Both the position numbers and the translations under genes were made by a program. From Styela clava (taxonomy: Eukaryota > Chordata > Ascidiacea > Stolidobranchia > Styelidae), in NCBI RefSeq assembly GCF_964204865.1, contig NC_135250.1:10974001-11038000 (forward strand): DNA of 64,000 nucleotides, given 5' to 3'. This document shows positions 1 to 17,630 of the stretch, one piece after another; the stretch's first letter is position 1, and each line of letters opens with the position of its first letter. The notes beneath the pieces were generated by a model, which worked only from the letters and a program-made list of their open reading frames with translations, was not told the DNA's origin and made no database searches.

Positions 1-2049
1 CCCGCGATCCGCATTTGTCAAAATTTGTAGAATTTAAGCAGACGAATGCAATATAATGCATGCTGACAAACAAAAATATTGGATTGAAAAATAAAGACAG
101 TTACTTAAGCAATTTCGTCGTCAAAGCTAACAAGAGAGCAATTTTTTCACAATAACAACAAGAAGAACAACAAAAATACAAAGGAGAATATTAACAACAA
201 GAACAATTTAACAAAACGAATCGTCTGTCCACTTTGCTTCCAATGATTGCTGATGCGTTTTAACCTCGGATGCAAAATTAAATCGGTACATCTTGAAATA
301 CAGCTTATTTCACTGGACACGATATATAAAGTGTAGCTATGGATTGTTTTTCTGAATTCTCATTGTTATTGTGAAAATACTCTTATTCTCAATTAATGGA
401 GCGATCGATCTCAAATAAACGATAGTCACTGTTCCTTTGTGTTCATATATTTGACCACTGCTCTCCCTTTTTAACCATATTTTCTCAAACTTCAATACAG
501 AAATTGAATAGAAATATATTGTTAATGAGGCAAAAAACCGATGCGCCAAACTGGAAAGACCAAGCTTATTTCGCAACTTTGTGGCTACGCCTGGCGGCTG
601 TTTATGCAGGGATGGGTTAGTTTTCTTGTTCGGTAAAAAAATAACATTTAAAGTTTGAAATAAACTATTTTTTGTAGGTTGGTCTGGGAAATCCGGTGAC
701 ACGATTCAGCCATCGATACCATATGGATATGCACATTCCAGAAAAGATATATCCTCTGTTATCCTGATATTTTATCGCTGAATGCAGTCCTTTTCAATGT
801 ATAGTTCTGCTTGATGCTTTTGGGAATGAATATATAATTGCATATATTTCTCGGCAAGGTTTTTATTTTTGTTTGTTTGTTTTATTTACAATGTTTATGT
901 TTACGAAATCGAAGATTGCAATATCCATTATTTTATTTAAACTATTGAGACCTTCATCTTGTTTTGCGTATACATGTAGTGAAAACTATTCTAAAAATTT
1001 TGTTTTTGTGATATTTTAAATTTATTTATATATATATATATATATATAACTTGTATTTGCACTGGGAAAGAGTTATTTATGCAACGTCTATTAAAAGTGG
1101 TGATATACCCAAACCTCCACTGTACACACACTCTCACACTGAAAATTGAAATTGAAAAGCACTGTGATATTTATCCTCCCGTATCTAGTCAAAAACATGT
1201 TTGAATTGGTCAGCTTTTATTTCAAAGTCATGTTTGCAAAATAACTTACAAATAACTGCAGATTGATTGATTATCGATTTTTACCAAATTTGAGACACAG
1301 GAGGGTAATTACTATATTTTCTGACATAAAGGCAGCATTTTTTGTATTACAGTTCAGGCTGGTTGCAAAAAAACACCCGGCAGGAAATATGTTGGTCGGT
1401 TTTAGATCATTGGCTCCACTTTTGAAGTTTTCTTTTCTAAAATCACTTTTATAAATTTAAATATATATGAAAAGAATTATAACGCCATAATAAACAATCT
1501 TGCGTAGCTACTAATCAATAGTAGGCCGAGGAAGTGCGTGTTTAAAGATGCCGAAATATAATTTCTGGTAAGACCGGACCCAAATATTTTCAAACTTTTG
1601 TATGCGGATATTCGGTAAAATAGTTGAGTAGCCCTGCCCTAGTCTACCGACGATTTTTTACTTTCTTATTATTGAAACAAAACTGAAATTCCTCGGAAGA
1701 CAAAATGACTACTAGGTTATTTGTTTTATACCTGAATATCGGGAACTAAAAACTATCAAAAATAGCAAAGCCACGAAAACGTGCTAACGTTTACAACCAA
1801 GTCTTTGAACCACTCATAAAATTCCAATTGTGACGTCACACAATAAACAACGGAATCTATGATCGAGATCGCTCGTTCTTCCGATGAGAGATGTCAAGAA
1901 AAAGTGTGAAACAGACTTCATTACAATCTTTTGTATTTGGAGCAGATTGCCAAATAGCCTGTTTCGCAGCATTAGAATTCCAGTGAACACGTATGCTCAC
2001 TTTTGAATCGTTCTAAGTCGGGTTGGGATTTCGGACCAGTTTTTGAAAT

Positions 2050-2125
2050 CCCGGTATCGGGATATCCCGGGATTGAGTCGTATAATCCCGGGATTGAGCC
2101 GTATAATCCCGGGATTTTTCGGGAT
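2050..2125. repeat. short direct repeat with palindromic ATCCCGGGAT core
   Basis: The palindrome ATCCCGGGAT occurs three times, about 24 bases apart and joined by a TGAGYCGTATA spacer; a diverged form (TCGGGATATCCCG) lies just upstream. It lies just 5' of a hAT-like end and may be a subterminal repeat of a mobile element; that origin is inference. Confidence 0.6.
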
Positions 2126-2214
2126 TAAGTAAAAGATTGAAACAACTTGCATTATAATAAAATCACGTATTTATTTCATGTAATATCGACGCAGAAGTAT
2201 TAGGGCATCTAGGG

Positions 2215-2300
2215 CAGTGGTTCCCAACCTTTTTTTTTATATCGCGGCACACTATTTAGCTCTTTGAATATTCGCGGTACACCTATCACAAAACACGAAC
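2215..2300 (+). mobile_element. hAT-like 5' terminus (fragment)
   Basis: The sequence starts CAGTGGTTCCCAACC followed by a T-run, a common hAT-superfamily terminal inverted repeat form. A complete small element with nearly the same terminus sits at 40496-40604. I did not find the matching right end here, so this is a fragment or a longer element whose other end has diverged. Confidence 0.45.
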
Positions 2301-3158
2301 ATTTACTGCCCATTAAGAGTGCGATAGTCGAACGCGAACAAATGGTCAATAGTTAGACTACCAATATTAGAACTGTTTTCTTACATTAAATTAAACGAGA
2401 GCGTCTTCGGAGCACCTCACATTATTGTAAAAGTTGCGCGGCCGCTCGTTTAATACGTGCTCTTCTAACGCACCGCTGATAACGCGCTTCGGTTTTGATT
2501 GCCCTTCCACGTCGCGCCCTTATTATCATCGCATGTATTCTCACGTTTTCACAGCCTAATTCATTTTTGTTACAATTCAATGTTTCTCCCATTGCCAAAA
2601 TCATTCAATAATGTTATTGTCGGTAGTTGCGAGAGAAATTAGAGTGGCAAACTGTATTTCTTTAGAACAATTAATTATTATCGATTGAAACACTAAATAG
2701 GTTTAAAGTTTTTAAAACAATTTTCGCTGGACGTGTCTTTTCACGTTATGAATTTCGTGCAAGGCCCGAGCATAATTTGATGGCAAAGACTATAGCATTT
2801 ACTACGTCGAAACGCTTATTCGGTTTTTCAGACCGCAGAAACTATCCAAAAAGATAACCGTTTTTGTGTTCGAGATATGAAGTAATCGTCAATTCCACCA
2901 TGCTTTCGTGAAGTAGTGCAATTTACTAAATTCATGAAGGTTTTATTAAATTTCATTGCATCAGTGTTTGGACTACCACGCGTTTCGCCAGATTACTGGG
3001 ATATTTATGAATACGGTAGTTGACCTTGACTTTACTTTTCAAAAGTGTGACTGTTTTATTTTCGTATTTTAAGTAGTGAATAAAACCCTGCAAAGTCGTT
3101 GTGTGAATCCTGAATGCTATTTTGAGTTCAAATTATAATTAAATAAGTCGGCAATAAT

Positions 3159-3475
3159 GACAATTCTACTAGTCAAATATTAATTCCTTGGTACAATTTG
3201 AGAAAAATTTCGCACAATAATTCCACTTCCACTCAAACTGTAAGCGTAAATGACTTTGTTGTTGGAAATTTCAATGGGACGACCCACTTACTAGGTGTCT
3301 TGGGGAAATGGGAATATTGGCTATCTAAATTACATTCACTAAAGGGACTCTCTCTTATATTTTTCGATATACCATATACCTACAAATGTAATCTCTCTTG
3401 CTCCCTTCAGCCCATGGTATTATAAAGACGCCATATATATATATATATATATACATGTAGCATCTAATCTAGCAA
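3159..3475. repeat. interspersed repeat R1, copy 1
   Basis: This is nearly identical to 5201-5511, from GACAATTCTACTAGTCAAA to CATCTAATCTAGCAA, including an (AT)n tract. A 75-residue open frame is shared by both copies but has no known domain and no supporting start or splice context, so I read it as a repeat. No terminal inverted repeats are visible. Confidence 0.8.
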
Positions 3476-3694
3476 CACGAGAGTATGATAGTCAATGGTG
3501 TTATCTGTCGAAAGCGCGCCGATTTCTCGATTTCTTTTGTTCATGCCTCGCCGATTCTCCTTTGTGTTTCTCCCATGTAACCAGAAAGGCGGCCGTTGTG
3601 CTAACAAAACTATTATTCCTTACCGTTACTCAACTATTTTAATTGAAGACCTAGGTACTGAATTCAATGGATATGAGTGTTCGTAGACGTAGAT

Positions 3695-5137
3695 CAGGGC
3701 TGGGCAATTATTTTTGGTATCGGGCCACATTGAATACCGGTATTCAAAATGCAGAGGCGGGCCGGACTAATTTCGCGTTTTTATTGTATTTTATTACATA
3801 TTTAAATACGTACTTTATATAAGTAAGTATATAAATGAGTACTATATCACTTTGTTAGCGGTCTTACTACTTACTGAAAACACCGCAAAGAGAGCGAAAC
3901 AGCGCAAAACAGTGGGGAAAGAGCGCAAAACAGAGAGAAACAGTGTGAAGCAGAAAAAAAATTTGCAATGAGTTCGGGGCACCTCGTTTTGAGTTGGAGT
4001 ACCACGGCAGCAAAATAGCACATACTTCTGGAGCACCAAAGAGGTAGATAAAATTTCGCATGATGACCTATAATCCGGTACATAACCTTGTAAATATACC
4101 GGAAATAGCGCCATAAAACCATGGCGAGAGGCGCCGTGGTTCTTTCGTGGCAGGAGGTGGTAATGACTGCGTCTCCTGTGTTCCGCTGTTTCCCTCCGTT
4201 TTGCGCTGGTTTCCTTCTGTTTCGCGCTGTTTTCCTCTGTTTTGCGCTCTTTGCGGTGTTTCGCGCTGTATTCAGTAAGTAGTAAGACCCCTTTGTTAGA
4301 ATTTTTATTCAAAGCGCAATTAATAAAACTCGTTTAAAACGTAAATCTGACGATTTCGAGACAATACATTGGATCAGAGAAACGGAACGCTCGTGTTTTG
4401 CGATTTTGTGAATTCGACAAATCTGATCTGTTCCTGCAACACTGACTTAGCTCTGCTTTAAAGATTTTACCACCATGCGATAAAAGTAAAATTCTTTTTA
4501 GTTACATAAAAATCGATTGAGTTTACCTTACATTAATTATCTTATAAATCAGGCCCCGTCGGTAGTTTTAGAATTGATCAAAAGGTACATCGCGCCCACG
4601 ATAGCTACGCAATTAACATGTGTGCCGTGGGCACCAAAAATATTTCTAGTTTCCGTTTTCAAAAAAAGCGTTTTTAATTTGTCGCGAGCCGTTTGAATCG
4701 TAACTTGTTTCTGTTCAATTTTTAGTATTTTGTATTGCCGCTCTAAATCTAGATTTAGGTTGCTTGCAGATTCACTCCTTTATTTATCTTTAGCATTTCG
4801 TCGCCGATGGTTATATAATAACTCTTTTTTTTCAATGGTTTCACAGTTCCGTATACAAGACATACATATGTTAAGGAAAATTTGTGACTTGAGGAGACTA
4901 ATCGCCGACGTAAAGGTGTTTACGTTCTAAAATCTGAATAACACCTCGAGATGGCGAAAACAATCGGCGATTTAAGGGAAATTTAGTCGAATGTCGTTAT
5001 CGACTTTTTCATTGTCCTAAAAATTCTTTTGTTCGCAATCAAATTATATTTTATATGTAAATGGAAAAAAGTGTCTAAATCTAGATACTTGCTCGCGGAC
5101 CGCATGTGGCCCGCGGGTCGCAACTTGCCCAGGCCTG
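3695..5137. mobile_element. non-autonomous hAT element, 1443 bp
   Basis: The left end CAGGGCTGGGCAA matches the reverse complement of the right end TTGCCCAGGCCTG. Both sides are flanked by the identical 8-bp target duplication ACGTAGAT (3687-3694 and 5138-5145), the hallmark of hAT insertion. No transposase reading frame is present, so movement would need an enzyme in trans. A second element (3859-4290) is nested inside. Confidence 0.9.
3859..4290. mobile_element. foldback MITE nested in the hAT element (9-bp target duplication)
   Basis: The terminal inverted repeats are GGTCTTACTACTTACTGAA and its complement, and the repeat continues inward through GCGCAAAACAG-type arms. It is flanked by the 9-bp duplication CTTTGTTAG (3850-3858 and 4291-4299). 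A 9-bp duplication suggests a Mutator-like family; that assignment is inference. The long open frames across it result from its inverted repeat structure and are not genes. Confidence 0.8.
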
Positions 5138-5200
5138 ACGTAGATGGTACTTGCAAATACCGATGGGAGAGGGTAGCAAACGTTTAACTACTTTTATAAC

Positions 5201-5511
5201 GACAATTCTACTAGTCAAATAATAATTCCTTGGTACAACTTGAGAAAAATTTCGCACAATAATTCCACTTCCACTCAAACTGTAAGTGTAAATGACTTTG
5301 TTGTTGGAAATTTCAATGGGACGACCCACTTACTAGGTGTCTTGGGGAAATGGAAAGATTGGCTATCTAAATTACATTTATTAAAGGGACTCTCTCCTAT
5401 ATTTTTCGATATAACATATACCTACAAATGTAATCTCTCTTGCTCCCTTCAGCCCATGGTATTATAAAGACGCCATATATATATATATACATGTAGCATC
5501 TAATCTAGCAA
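5201..5511. repeat. interspersed repeat R1, copy 2, bounded by 28-bp direct repeats
   Basis: This is the second copy of the repeat at 3159-3475. A perfect 28-base direct repeat beginning TAGCAAACGTTTAACTAC lies at 5174-5201 and 5506-5533. That is far longer than a usual transposon target duplication, so an ectopic duplication or template-switch insertion is plausible. Confidence 0.75.
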
Positions 5512-5533
5512 ACGTTTAACTACTTTTATAACG

Positions 5534-7256
5534 TATGAAGTTTGTTTCACTTTTGTTTTTATAACGTATGGAGTTTTTTCAGTATCAAAGATATCCGATA
5601 TAGCTTATCCTCAGCACCACGATGCTACCAGAAGTTAATAGTCAGTTGCTAATTCCGCCATTTTAACGAATATTCCTATTTGTGTCAAAATTTTGGACGT
5701 CAGATCTATTCATGCATCTATTCGGCTTCTTGATGAAAATGTAGTTGAATTCGTGGGCAATCGACTTAGTGGTGATAGGGTAAAACCGTTAATATCCCAT
5801 TTGACGACAATTTCGAATTCAACAATTCCTATATGTACTAAAATAAACAAATCGCTTCGCTTGTCGGAAGTGCAAATTGACTTTGTGCTTGACATGCCAA
5901 TATTGAAGAACACAAAACAATCTATTAAGAGCTGATGCTGAATTTTTAAATGAGCGTCCGATGTACAGATGAATTTTGATAAACTAAAACGAAAACTGGT
6001 CGGTACACTGCCAAGTAATACAGGACCGAGAGAAATCTGTCGTCTTGTACGTCAAATACGGCGCTGTTCTTTGTAGATGGAATGCTATATCCAGGTCTTC
6101 AACTAAAATCGCGCACTGGTTCACATTCGTGCTCATTGAAGTGTGGTGGTTTCAATATTGATCCCTTTATTTATTTTGGGTTTTTATACGCTACGGCAGT
6201 AATTCCCAAACTGTGGTGGAATATAGGTGGTACGCAAGCAGCTCGCAAAGTCCGTCCAGAATAGAGAAAGGTCAGTAGTCTTTTCAAGAAGTACAAGTTA
6301 TGTTTTACACATTATTTAGAAATATTGCAAAACCGATATTGCGGTAGCGTAGATACAGCTTGTTGTTTATCGGTCTCGCATGCTGCGGTCAAAGTTTCCA
6401 AATCAGGGTCATGAATGTTATAATATGGAGAAAAATTTAAACTTTATTAATTTCACATAATGAAAAAAGATGCTATTGAGGTTTGATTTTTGATTTTAAC
6501 TGCCCAAGTCAGTTATGTACGAGATTATCCTTACCTAGGGTGCTTGTCTCTTATTTGAGTGGTAACGGTTTTTAATTTGAATGTGGAATTGTTGTTTAGT
6601 GATGTTTAATTGAGCGGCACATTTTTACGATGAAACATTATTTGAAGTTATTATATATCATACCGTGCGCTAATTTTTTCGCTTGGTAACTTCACACGCA
6701 TATTAGTTACCATAAATATTGAGGTTCGAAGCTCGCGAAGGACAAGTTGCAACTAGCTTCGCAGTAGTTTGAGTAATATAAAGGAGTGCTTCAGATACGT
6801 TATAGTTAAATGAAGTTAATTTTGGCTGGTACACATATACATTTAGGTATGAATATGGGAAATTTCCGGCAAAATACTCTCTTCTCACTGCCATAGGTGT
6901 AATGGTTTAATCATATTCAACAACAGTCAGCCCCGGAATAAATTCATAAATGATGTAGTCAGTTAGTTGGTGCCTAATATTTATTAAAATAACAGTGTAG
7001 AACGAAAGGTCTCGCGTGTGATCTACGTACATTTGAACAGCATTTAAAGTAAATAGATCTTTCGAATATTCTGGTTATAATGTTTGCATACCCAGGATTG
7101 TGTCAACAATGCTCACAGTCAGACCTACATGATCTTAAAATTACAGAAAGTACTTGGTAATATGTAAAATACAGTTGAAACTAAAGCTAAACCGTCGACG
7201 TGACTGTTTTGTATGCTTATTTTTACAGATATTAACCAGTTACTGAGCTCGACATC
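5534..7256. other. intergenic, no gene recognised
   Basis: Several short open frames (for example 5693-5935 and 6082-6264) show no recognisable domain, start context or splice signals. A hAT-like CAGTAATTCCCAAACTGTGG motif lies near 6198. The upstream region and promoter of the GT31 gene at 7257 should be at the right end, but I cannot identify elements. Confidence 0.5.
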
Positions 7257-9169
7257 ATGCAAATTTACTGCCGATGTCCGACACGGGTGAAATTCACTTA
7301 TTTATTTTGCTTTTCCTTGACTCTATGCCTTGTTCTCAAGATAGCAATTTTTATGTCTTCCCCTCCCGTAACCAAACAAAACATCGCAAAATATTTCGAG
7401 GCAACTTCAAACAAACTGACATTGCTTGCACACAAATACAACTGCGAAGCAATTGACGAGTTTCTCAAAAACGGCACAACCCCTAGAGAGCATTTGGAAT
7501 TTCTTGCGAAACCCTGGAGAATAAATGTATCTGCTTCTCCAGCTAGTTTATTTCACAACAATAACGTTGGTAAGTTGTTCATTTTGTCACGATTGTCTTT
7601 TACTGTATATTTGATAACATATAAAGAGGCACTTATTTGTATTTACAGTTGAATTATGGTCATCTATCGCTGTAGTCAAATCAAGTATTATGAACGAAAA
7701 TCGCAGGTTTGCTATTCGTGAAACATGGGGGAAATTCAAATTTATTGATGGAGTTAGACTCGAAACTGTATTTATCTTGGGAACTACTGATGATATTCAG
7801 CTACAAAAAGAAATAATAGAAGAAAATGGAATATACGGTGATATACTTCAGGTTGATCTACCAGACACCAAAGAGTAAGTATGAACACTGGGTATTCTAA
7901 TCGAATAAAAGCAAGTGTGTCTCAACGGAGCCATACAGAATAGTTGCAGTTAATCAATCATAATATTGATGTACATTACTAATTCACAAGCAATGACGTA
8001 TGGTAATAATCATTCGGTATAGAAAATTTGCAGCCGATGGTTTAGGACTTAATGGAATCATTTGCACATGGGTTGTATTATTGAATCAAGTATTGGCGAA
8101 GTCATACAATGATAACTCGTAACTTGAGAATCTTGAAACATATTTCAAGAGAGAAAACAAATAGCAAAGCGTCCTAGATTACTGAAACATTTGAGTCATA
8201 CACAATCATACACAAACAGAAGTTTAGGCTTTAAATAAATTTATTTTATTTTTAAGTTGTGTTTTTAGTCTTTAGCTTAATTAACTCTTTATGTTAAAAA
8301 AAAAACGTAATTAAGGCGGCTTCGGAGAAAAGGTTGTAGCATACAAACCAAACTAGGTGCTTATTTATTGGGTGAAGATTCGAAGAAATATTAAAAATAG
8401 GCTTGGCAACTGCAATCTTCTTCAATAACATATTTTTGAACATCCGTGCGCTCTGACAATGTGTGTACTCTGAAGACGTTAATGATATCATGCTTCCTAT
8501 CATTTTCTTAGAAATGTTCCTGCAAAGACGTTGGCGGGAATGAGATGGATTTCTCAAAATATCCCGGACACCTGGCTTTACTCTTCAGTAGACGATGACT
8601 TCATCCTACATCCACCAAATTTCATCCGATACGTTGAAAGCGTGAAACGAGATAGAATTTCCAAAACTCTACCAATCATGTGTATTTACGCTTACAGAAA
8701 AGCCGAGGAGATTAATAGAAAAAGAGGCAGTCCTTGGTATATTTCACCAGAGCAGTATGCAGCAAAGAATTGGCCCCCGTACTGTCGCGGTGGTTGGTAT
8801 ACAATGCCAACGGAAACCGCTTCAAAATTGTATGAAATATCAAGAACCACTCCGTTTCTAAAACTTGATGATGTTTGGATAACAGGTATAATAAGGCTTA
8901 TCATGAACGATCGTGAAAATAAACCGGTTCCTCCAGGTAGCCATGTCTCCGAGTACGGTATTACTTTTGCTCCCCTGGCGGATAGAACAAACAATCAATT
9001 GTATTATAATCAATATGAGAATGATTTAGGCAAGGTGATAGTCAGCCATACTTGGTCCGGTAATTATGGCCTGTTTGCACATAGTATTGAAAATGATATA
9101 GAAAATATTTGGAGTAAGTGGGAGACAGCGGTATTGGAGAGAATGAAATATTATATTCAAGCGATTTAA
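7257..9169 (+). CDS. beta-1,3-galactosyltransferase-like (GT31), three exons
   Basis: Predicted type II Golgi glycosyltransferase of family GT31, which transfers galactose or N-acetylglucosamine in beta-1,3 linkage from a UDP-sugar. Coding exons: 7257-7569, 7649-7874 and 8512-9169, all GT-AG, giving 398 residues in frame. Residues about 13-33 form the single N-terminal membrane anchor. Family motifs seen: RRFAIRETWG (123-132), VFILGTT, the metal-binding DDD (207-209) within SSVDDDF, YCRGGWYTM (270-278) and LDDVWITG (298-305). Candidate N-glycosylation sites lie in the stem (NGTT, NVSAS). An AATAAA signal lies at 9556-9561. A paralogue with identical intron phases is at 32447-34767 on the other strand. 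The exact acceptor sugar cannot be told from sequence. Confidence 0.9.
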
Positions 9170-13870
<4,701 letters not shown>

Positions 13871-14700
13871 TTCTGAGATATTAATGGTACGGTATAAATT
13901 GAGCAAATGTGCCAATATAATTTGATTCTTGAACATTGGTCTATTGGGTGGGAATTTAGAACAAAACAATTTTGTTGGGAACTAAATTGACGATAAAACT
14001 TACATGCGATTCCAGGAGAAATTATATGTTCTCAATATATTATAAAGCCTGATTTTTGCTATGTTTTACAGTCATTTAATCTGATTGTTCATATTATTCG
14101 GGTATGGAAATTGATTAATTGTGAGCCATCCATAAACGTCTTCTATCATATGCCCCAGCAGTAACTCAGTCCCATGTCATCATGTGTGTTATTTAAATGG
14201 ATGAAAACCGATATTAGTCGTGTTCCAACGACCCCACCACATTTATTGTGCTTGACTATTTACTGCTATTCATTTAACAAAACATATCAGTACAAAATTT
14301 GCCAAAATTGTTTTCACTTTTTTAATATGAAAAATATTATTATGATTATGTTGCCATTATTCTATTTTCTTTATTACTAATACCTATCTGTCATGCATGC
14401 AGGTGTTAATCAAGACTATTGCTCGTATTGTTATTGTAAATAAATTTAAAAAAAACTAGTGAGTTCTAGGAGTTAGATGGCAGATAGAAATAAAAATATG
14501 ACAAAGATTATAAAACAAAAATGATGGAATAAATTTGTAAGGTTGGAATCATTCTATTCATACGGGATTGGGAAAATACTTTGTCAATTAACATGAAAAA
14601 CGAGAATACCTACATTTGAGAATTTTAAAAAATTGATTTGGACAGGCGTTCGTTGAGAAATTTGTTCTGGTTTCATCTTAACTGTTATGCCGAGAAAAGG
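13871..14700. other. 3' UTR of the lectin gene and flank
   Basis: No further coding exon is seen. The stretch at about 14200-14460 is similar to 18170-18360, including the shared words TCTGTCATG and ATGCAGG..TTAATCAAGACTATTG, so the lectin 3' flank was caught in the local duplications. Confidence 0.5.
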
Positions 14701-16455
14701 CAGGACGAATAAAACATCGTTACTATATTATGAAAGGTATTTTTTGAAAGAAAATTTTATTTCAAATTTCATACCATAAAACGTAGTGCCAATTTTCGTA
14801 GAATGATAATATGATCTATATGCATTTCACGAGAATTTGATACAATCAAAATCACATGCGCTCACTTGGAAAACTATACAATCTGCTTACAGTGAAGAAA
14901 CGAGAAATCCTAAATCAAATACAGGAGAGCAATGCTCAATTATAATGACATGGAATCCAAATGAAATATTTTACCAACAACAAAAGCAACAATTTTTATC
15001 CACCGAGAATTTCAAAGCAATTGGTTCAGTAGTCGGAGAAAAAAACGATTTTTTCACAACAACAAGTCTATAGAATACCAGCAACAACACCAGAACGATC
15101 CATAGGTCTATGTCGTGTCCAACAAGCGAGCAATGCTTAGGTTCATTTCGTGTCCAATAATATCTATGCGAAATACTAAAGAATGGAATCACGTTATCAT
15201 CAAGTTATCGTCAATGAGGGTTTTACCGGCACAAGTGCCACCAACTAACAACGAACAATTCAAGGTATGCTATCAATTTAGTTGGTTTGAAACTAATCTT
15301 TTTTCTATGACCTTTCACTGTTGGATTCCAATGCGAATGATGCAGGGCTGCTGTTGTAGTGAATGTAGTCGATTATCAATTATGTTAGTTGGAATAATTT
15401 TGACATCAGTCAGATCGAAGGCTACAGAGATTCGTTTGTGTTAGTATGCAGCAAGACTTTTGAATCAATTAGCTCGAAAATTCAACGTAGCCTATTATAT
15501 AAATGCAAAAAACATACATAAAATGTTAACATTTTATGTAGGCTATTTTAACATGCAAATAAACTCCAGATATAATTTACTCACTCACGCACTGACAGTT
15601 TTAGTCAAGATTTATGCAGTTCACATTCAAAATACAAATATTAATATGATTAAGTACAAATGTGAAAATTAGAAACTCTGTAGTAACTCGTAAATTATGA
15701 ACACGACACAAGCACATATTACACAGGTATATGCATTGCATAGTCAATAGTATAGGTTTCTGATACTATTACTTACGAATTACGATTGGCGTAAGATCGT
15801 TTTATTAACACCGGAATTTAGTTAAGATTTTATGAGACATGCTAAATAAATAAATAAGAGGTTACAAATATGAAATCATATACAATCCACGATATGTCGA
15901 AGTGGTATTTCATATTCAATGGAAGGAAGGAAGCATGTGTCATGCCTGATATTTAGCAAATAATATAAACAACTGTATGAATTTCGAGTATAATAGTTAG
16001 ATGTTTTCAATCGGACATTTAATTTGACTGCGTCCTTATACTGTAACAACCCGTATGCATCGAAGTTTATTTTCTACAAGACCTTTCGCTATAGTGAGTT
16101 ACAGGTTTAGGTTGAATCTCGAATGCTACATCGTCTATTAAAACAGCAAAGAAATATTTACAAGAGTTGAATGTCTATACTGTATACCTTATTTATGAAT
16201 GGTTAATTACTAACACTTTAATCCAGGTTATAGATTTGAAATCATACTTTAGTTAAACGATGCTAATCTAAGGATATTACTTAACCTGCCCTTCAGCTTC
16301 ACGTTAATGAAGATTCTTTAGAAAACTCACCATCAAACAAAATTTTAGTTATAGCTTACGAACTTCAGTTAAGTTGGTAGCATAGAAATTGTGCCCTTTC
16401 TTTGTGATAACCAGCGTTGCCATCAAACAGTGTTGTTGTAAATCTCTAATAAAAT

Positions 16456-17630
16456 ATGTTTCAGAGTATAAAAATATTCATAAAAGTATGTATCGCATCA
16501 ATGTCGTCCGTTCTCGGATTTTTGGTTGCCATGGTCGGATTTATGCACGAGGTCAGTCTAACTAAATGAGGTCATTACCAAAGTCATTTTAAGCCCAGAA
16601 TTATACCAAAACGTTGTAAAAGCCTACATAATTAAAATCGCGTGTGATATGGTCCAAAAAATCAAGCAGAATCTGACCTGAGAAGTGTTTAAAAAAAAAC
16701 TGACCCGATTTACAACTTTGCGATGCATAAGATACAATAACTGGACATAATTTATGCGCTGATTTCAAGTCATTTAACTTGAGTTTAATAATATTGTAAT
16801 AACTAAAATTTATATCATTTTATCCTACAATTGGCGCAGTTTTCAAGATTACAAAATGTTGTCGACTTATTTGAAGAGCCAAATATTAGTATGAAATATA
16901 CAATATATATGTTATCATAAAGTTATAAATAATAATAATATAATGACCAAAATAAATGATGATACGCGACATAGGCAAATATTTTCAGCTGATAACCTTA
17001 AATGTGTTTCATAGTTGTTAAATACGTGAGTGTAGCATGGAGATAGATTAGTAGATATGACGTTTGCTTTTCTTTTTCAAAGCACTGACGATTGCAACGA
17101 ACCAACCAACAATTACAGCGAATAAACCAACGTTTGCTGCGCATAAACCAGAGTTTGCTTCATATCTACCAACGTTTGCTTCATATCAACCAACAGTCGC
17201 TTCAAATCTACCGAAGTTTGCCTCACATCAACCAAAGTTTGAACCAAATCTACCAAAGTTTGCTTCACATCAACCAAAGTTTGAACCAAATCAACCAAAG
17301 TTTGCTTCACATCAACCAAAGTTTGAACCAAATCAACCAAAGTTTGCTTCATATCAACCAAAGTTTGAATCGAATTTACCAGAGTTTGCTTCACATCAAC
17401 CAAAGTTTGAACCAAATCCACCAAAATTTGCTTCACATCAACCAAAGTTTGAACCAAATCAACCAAAGTTTGCTTCAAATCAACCGACGTTTGCTTCAAA
17501 TCAACCAATAGTTTCCCAAAATCTACCAACGATTGCTCAACATAAACCAAAGTTTGCTTCAAATCAACCAACAGTTGCTCAAAATCAACCAACGTTCGCT
17601 CAAAATCAACCAAAGTTTTCTCAGAATTAA
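16456..17630 (+). pseudogene. heptapeptide-repeat gene copy A, start codon lost
   Basis: Paralogue of the gene at 26122-26970. The exon 1 equivalent ends at 16551 (donor GAG|GTCAGT); the repeat exon runs 17083-17630 after the acceptor CTTTTTCAAAG. In the frame that joins the repeats, exon 1 reads KSMYRINVV..GRIYAR, matching the intact copy's KSIYYINAV..GQINGR. A one-base deletion has turned the expected ATG into CAT, and the hydrophobic core is gone. A different hydrophobic frame from ATG 16456 leads into an immediate TGA after splicing. The repeat exon itself stays open for about 180 codons of QPKFASH/QPKFEPN heptads. Likely a decayed copy; a frame-restoring splice form is possible but not visible. 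Confidence 0.65.
17083..17630 (+). repeat. 21-bp tandem repeat array A
   Basis: This is a tandem array with a 21-bp period and a higher-order 42-bp unit alternating the QPKFASH and QPKFEPN codings. It ends with QPTFAQN-type units and a TAA. Two other frames, one of them antisense, are also open simply because the period is a multiple of three. Confidence 0.9.

Larger units (their letters stand above)
1..3158. other. gene-poor flank, no gene recognised
   Basis: I see no convincing coding exon here. It is AT-rich with a (TA)n microsatellite near 1026-1048, a CCCGGGAT-type direct repeat at about 2050-2125, and a hAT-like terminal motif (CAGTGGTTCCCAACC) near 2215. Short open frames in both strands have no recognisable composition or splice context. 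Confidence 0.6.

Noticed and set aside
3842-4312. 156-residue minus-strand open frame
   Set aside because: It spans the nested foldback MITE; its repetitive content comes from the inverted repeat arms.
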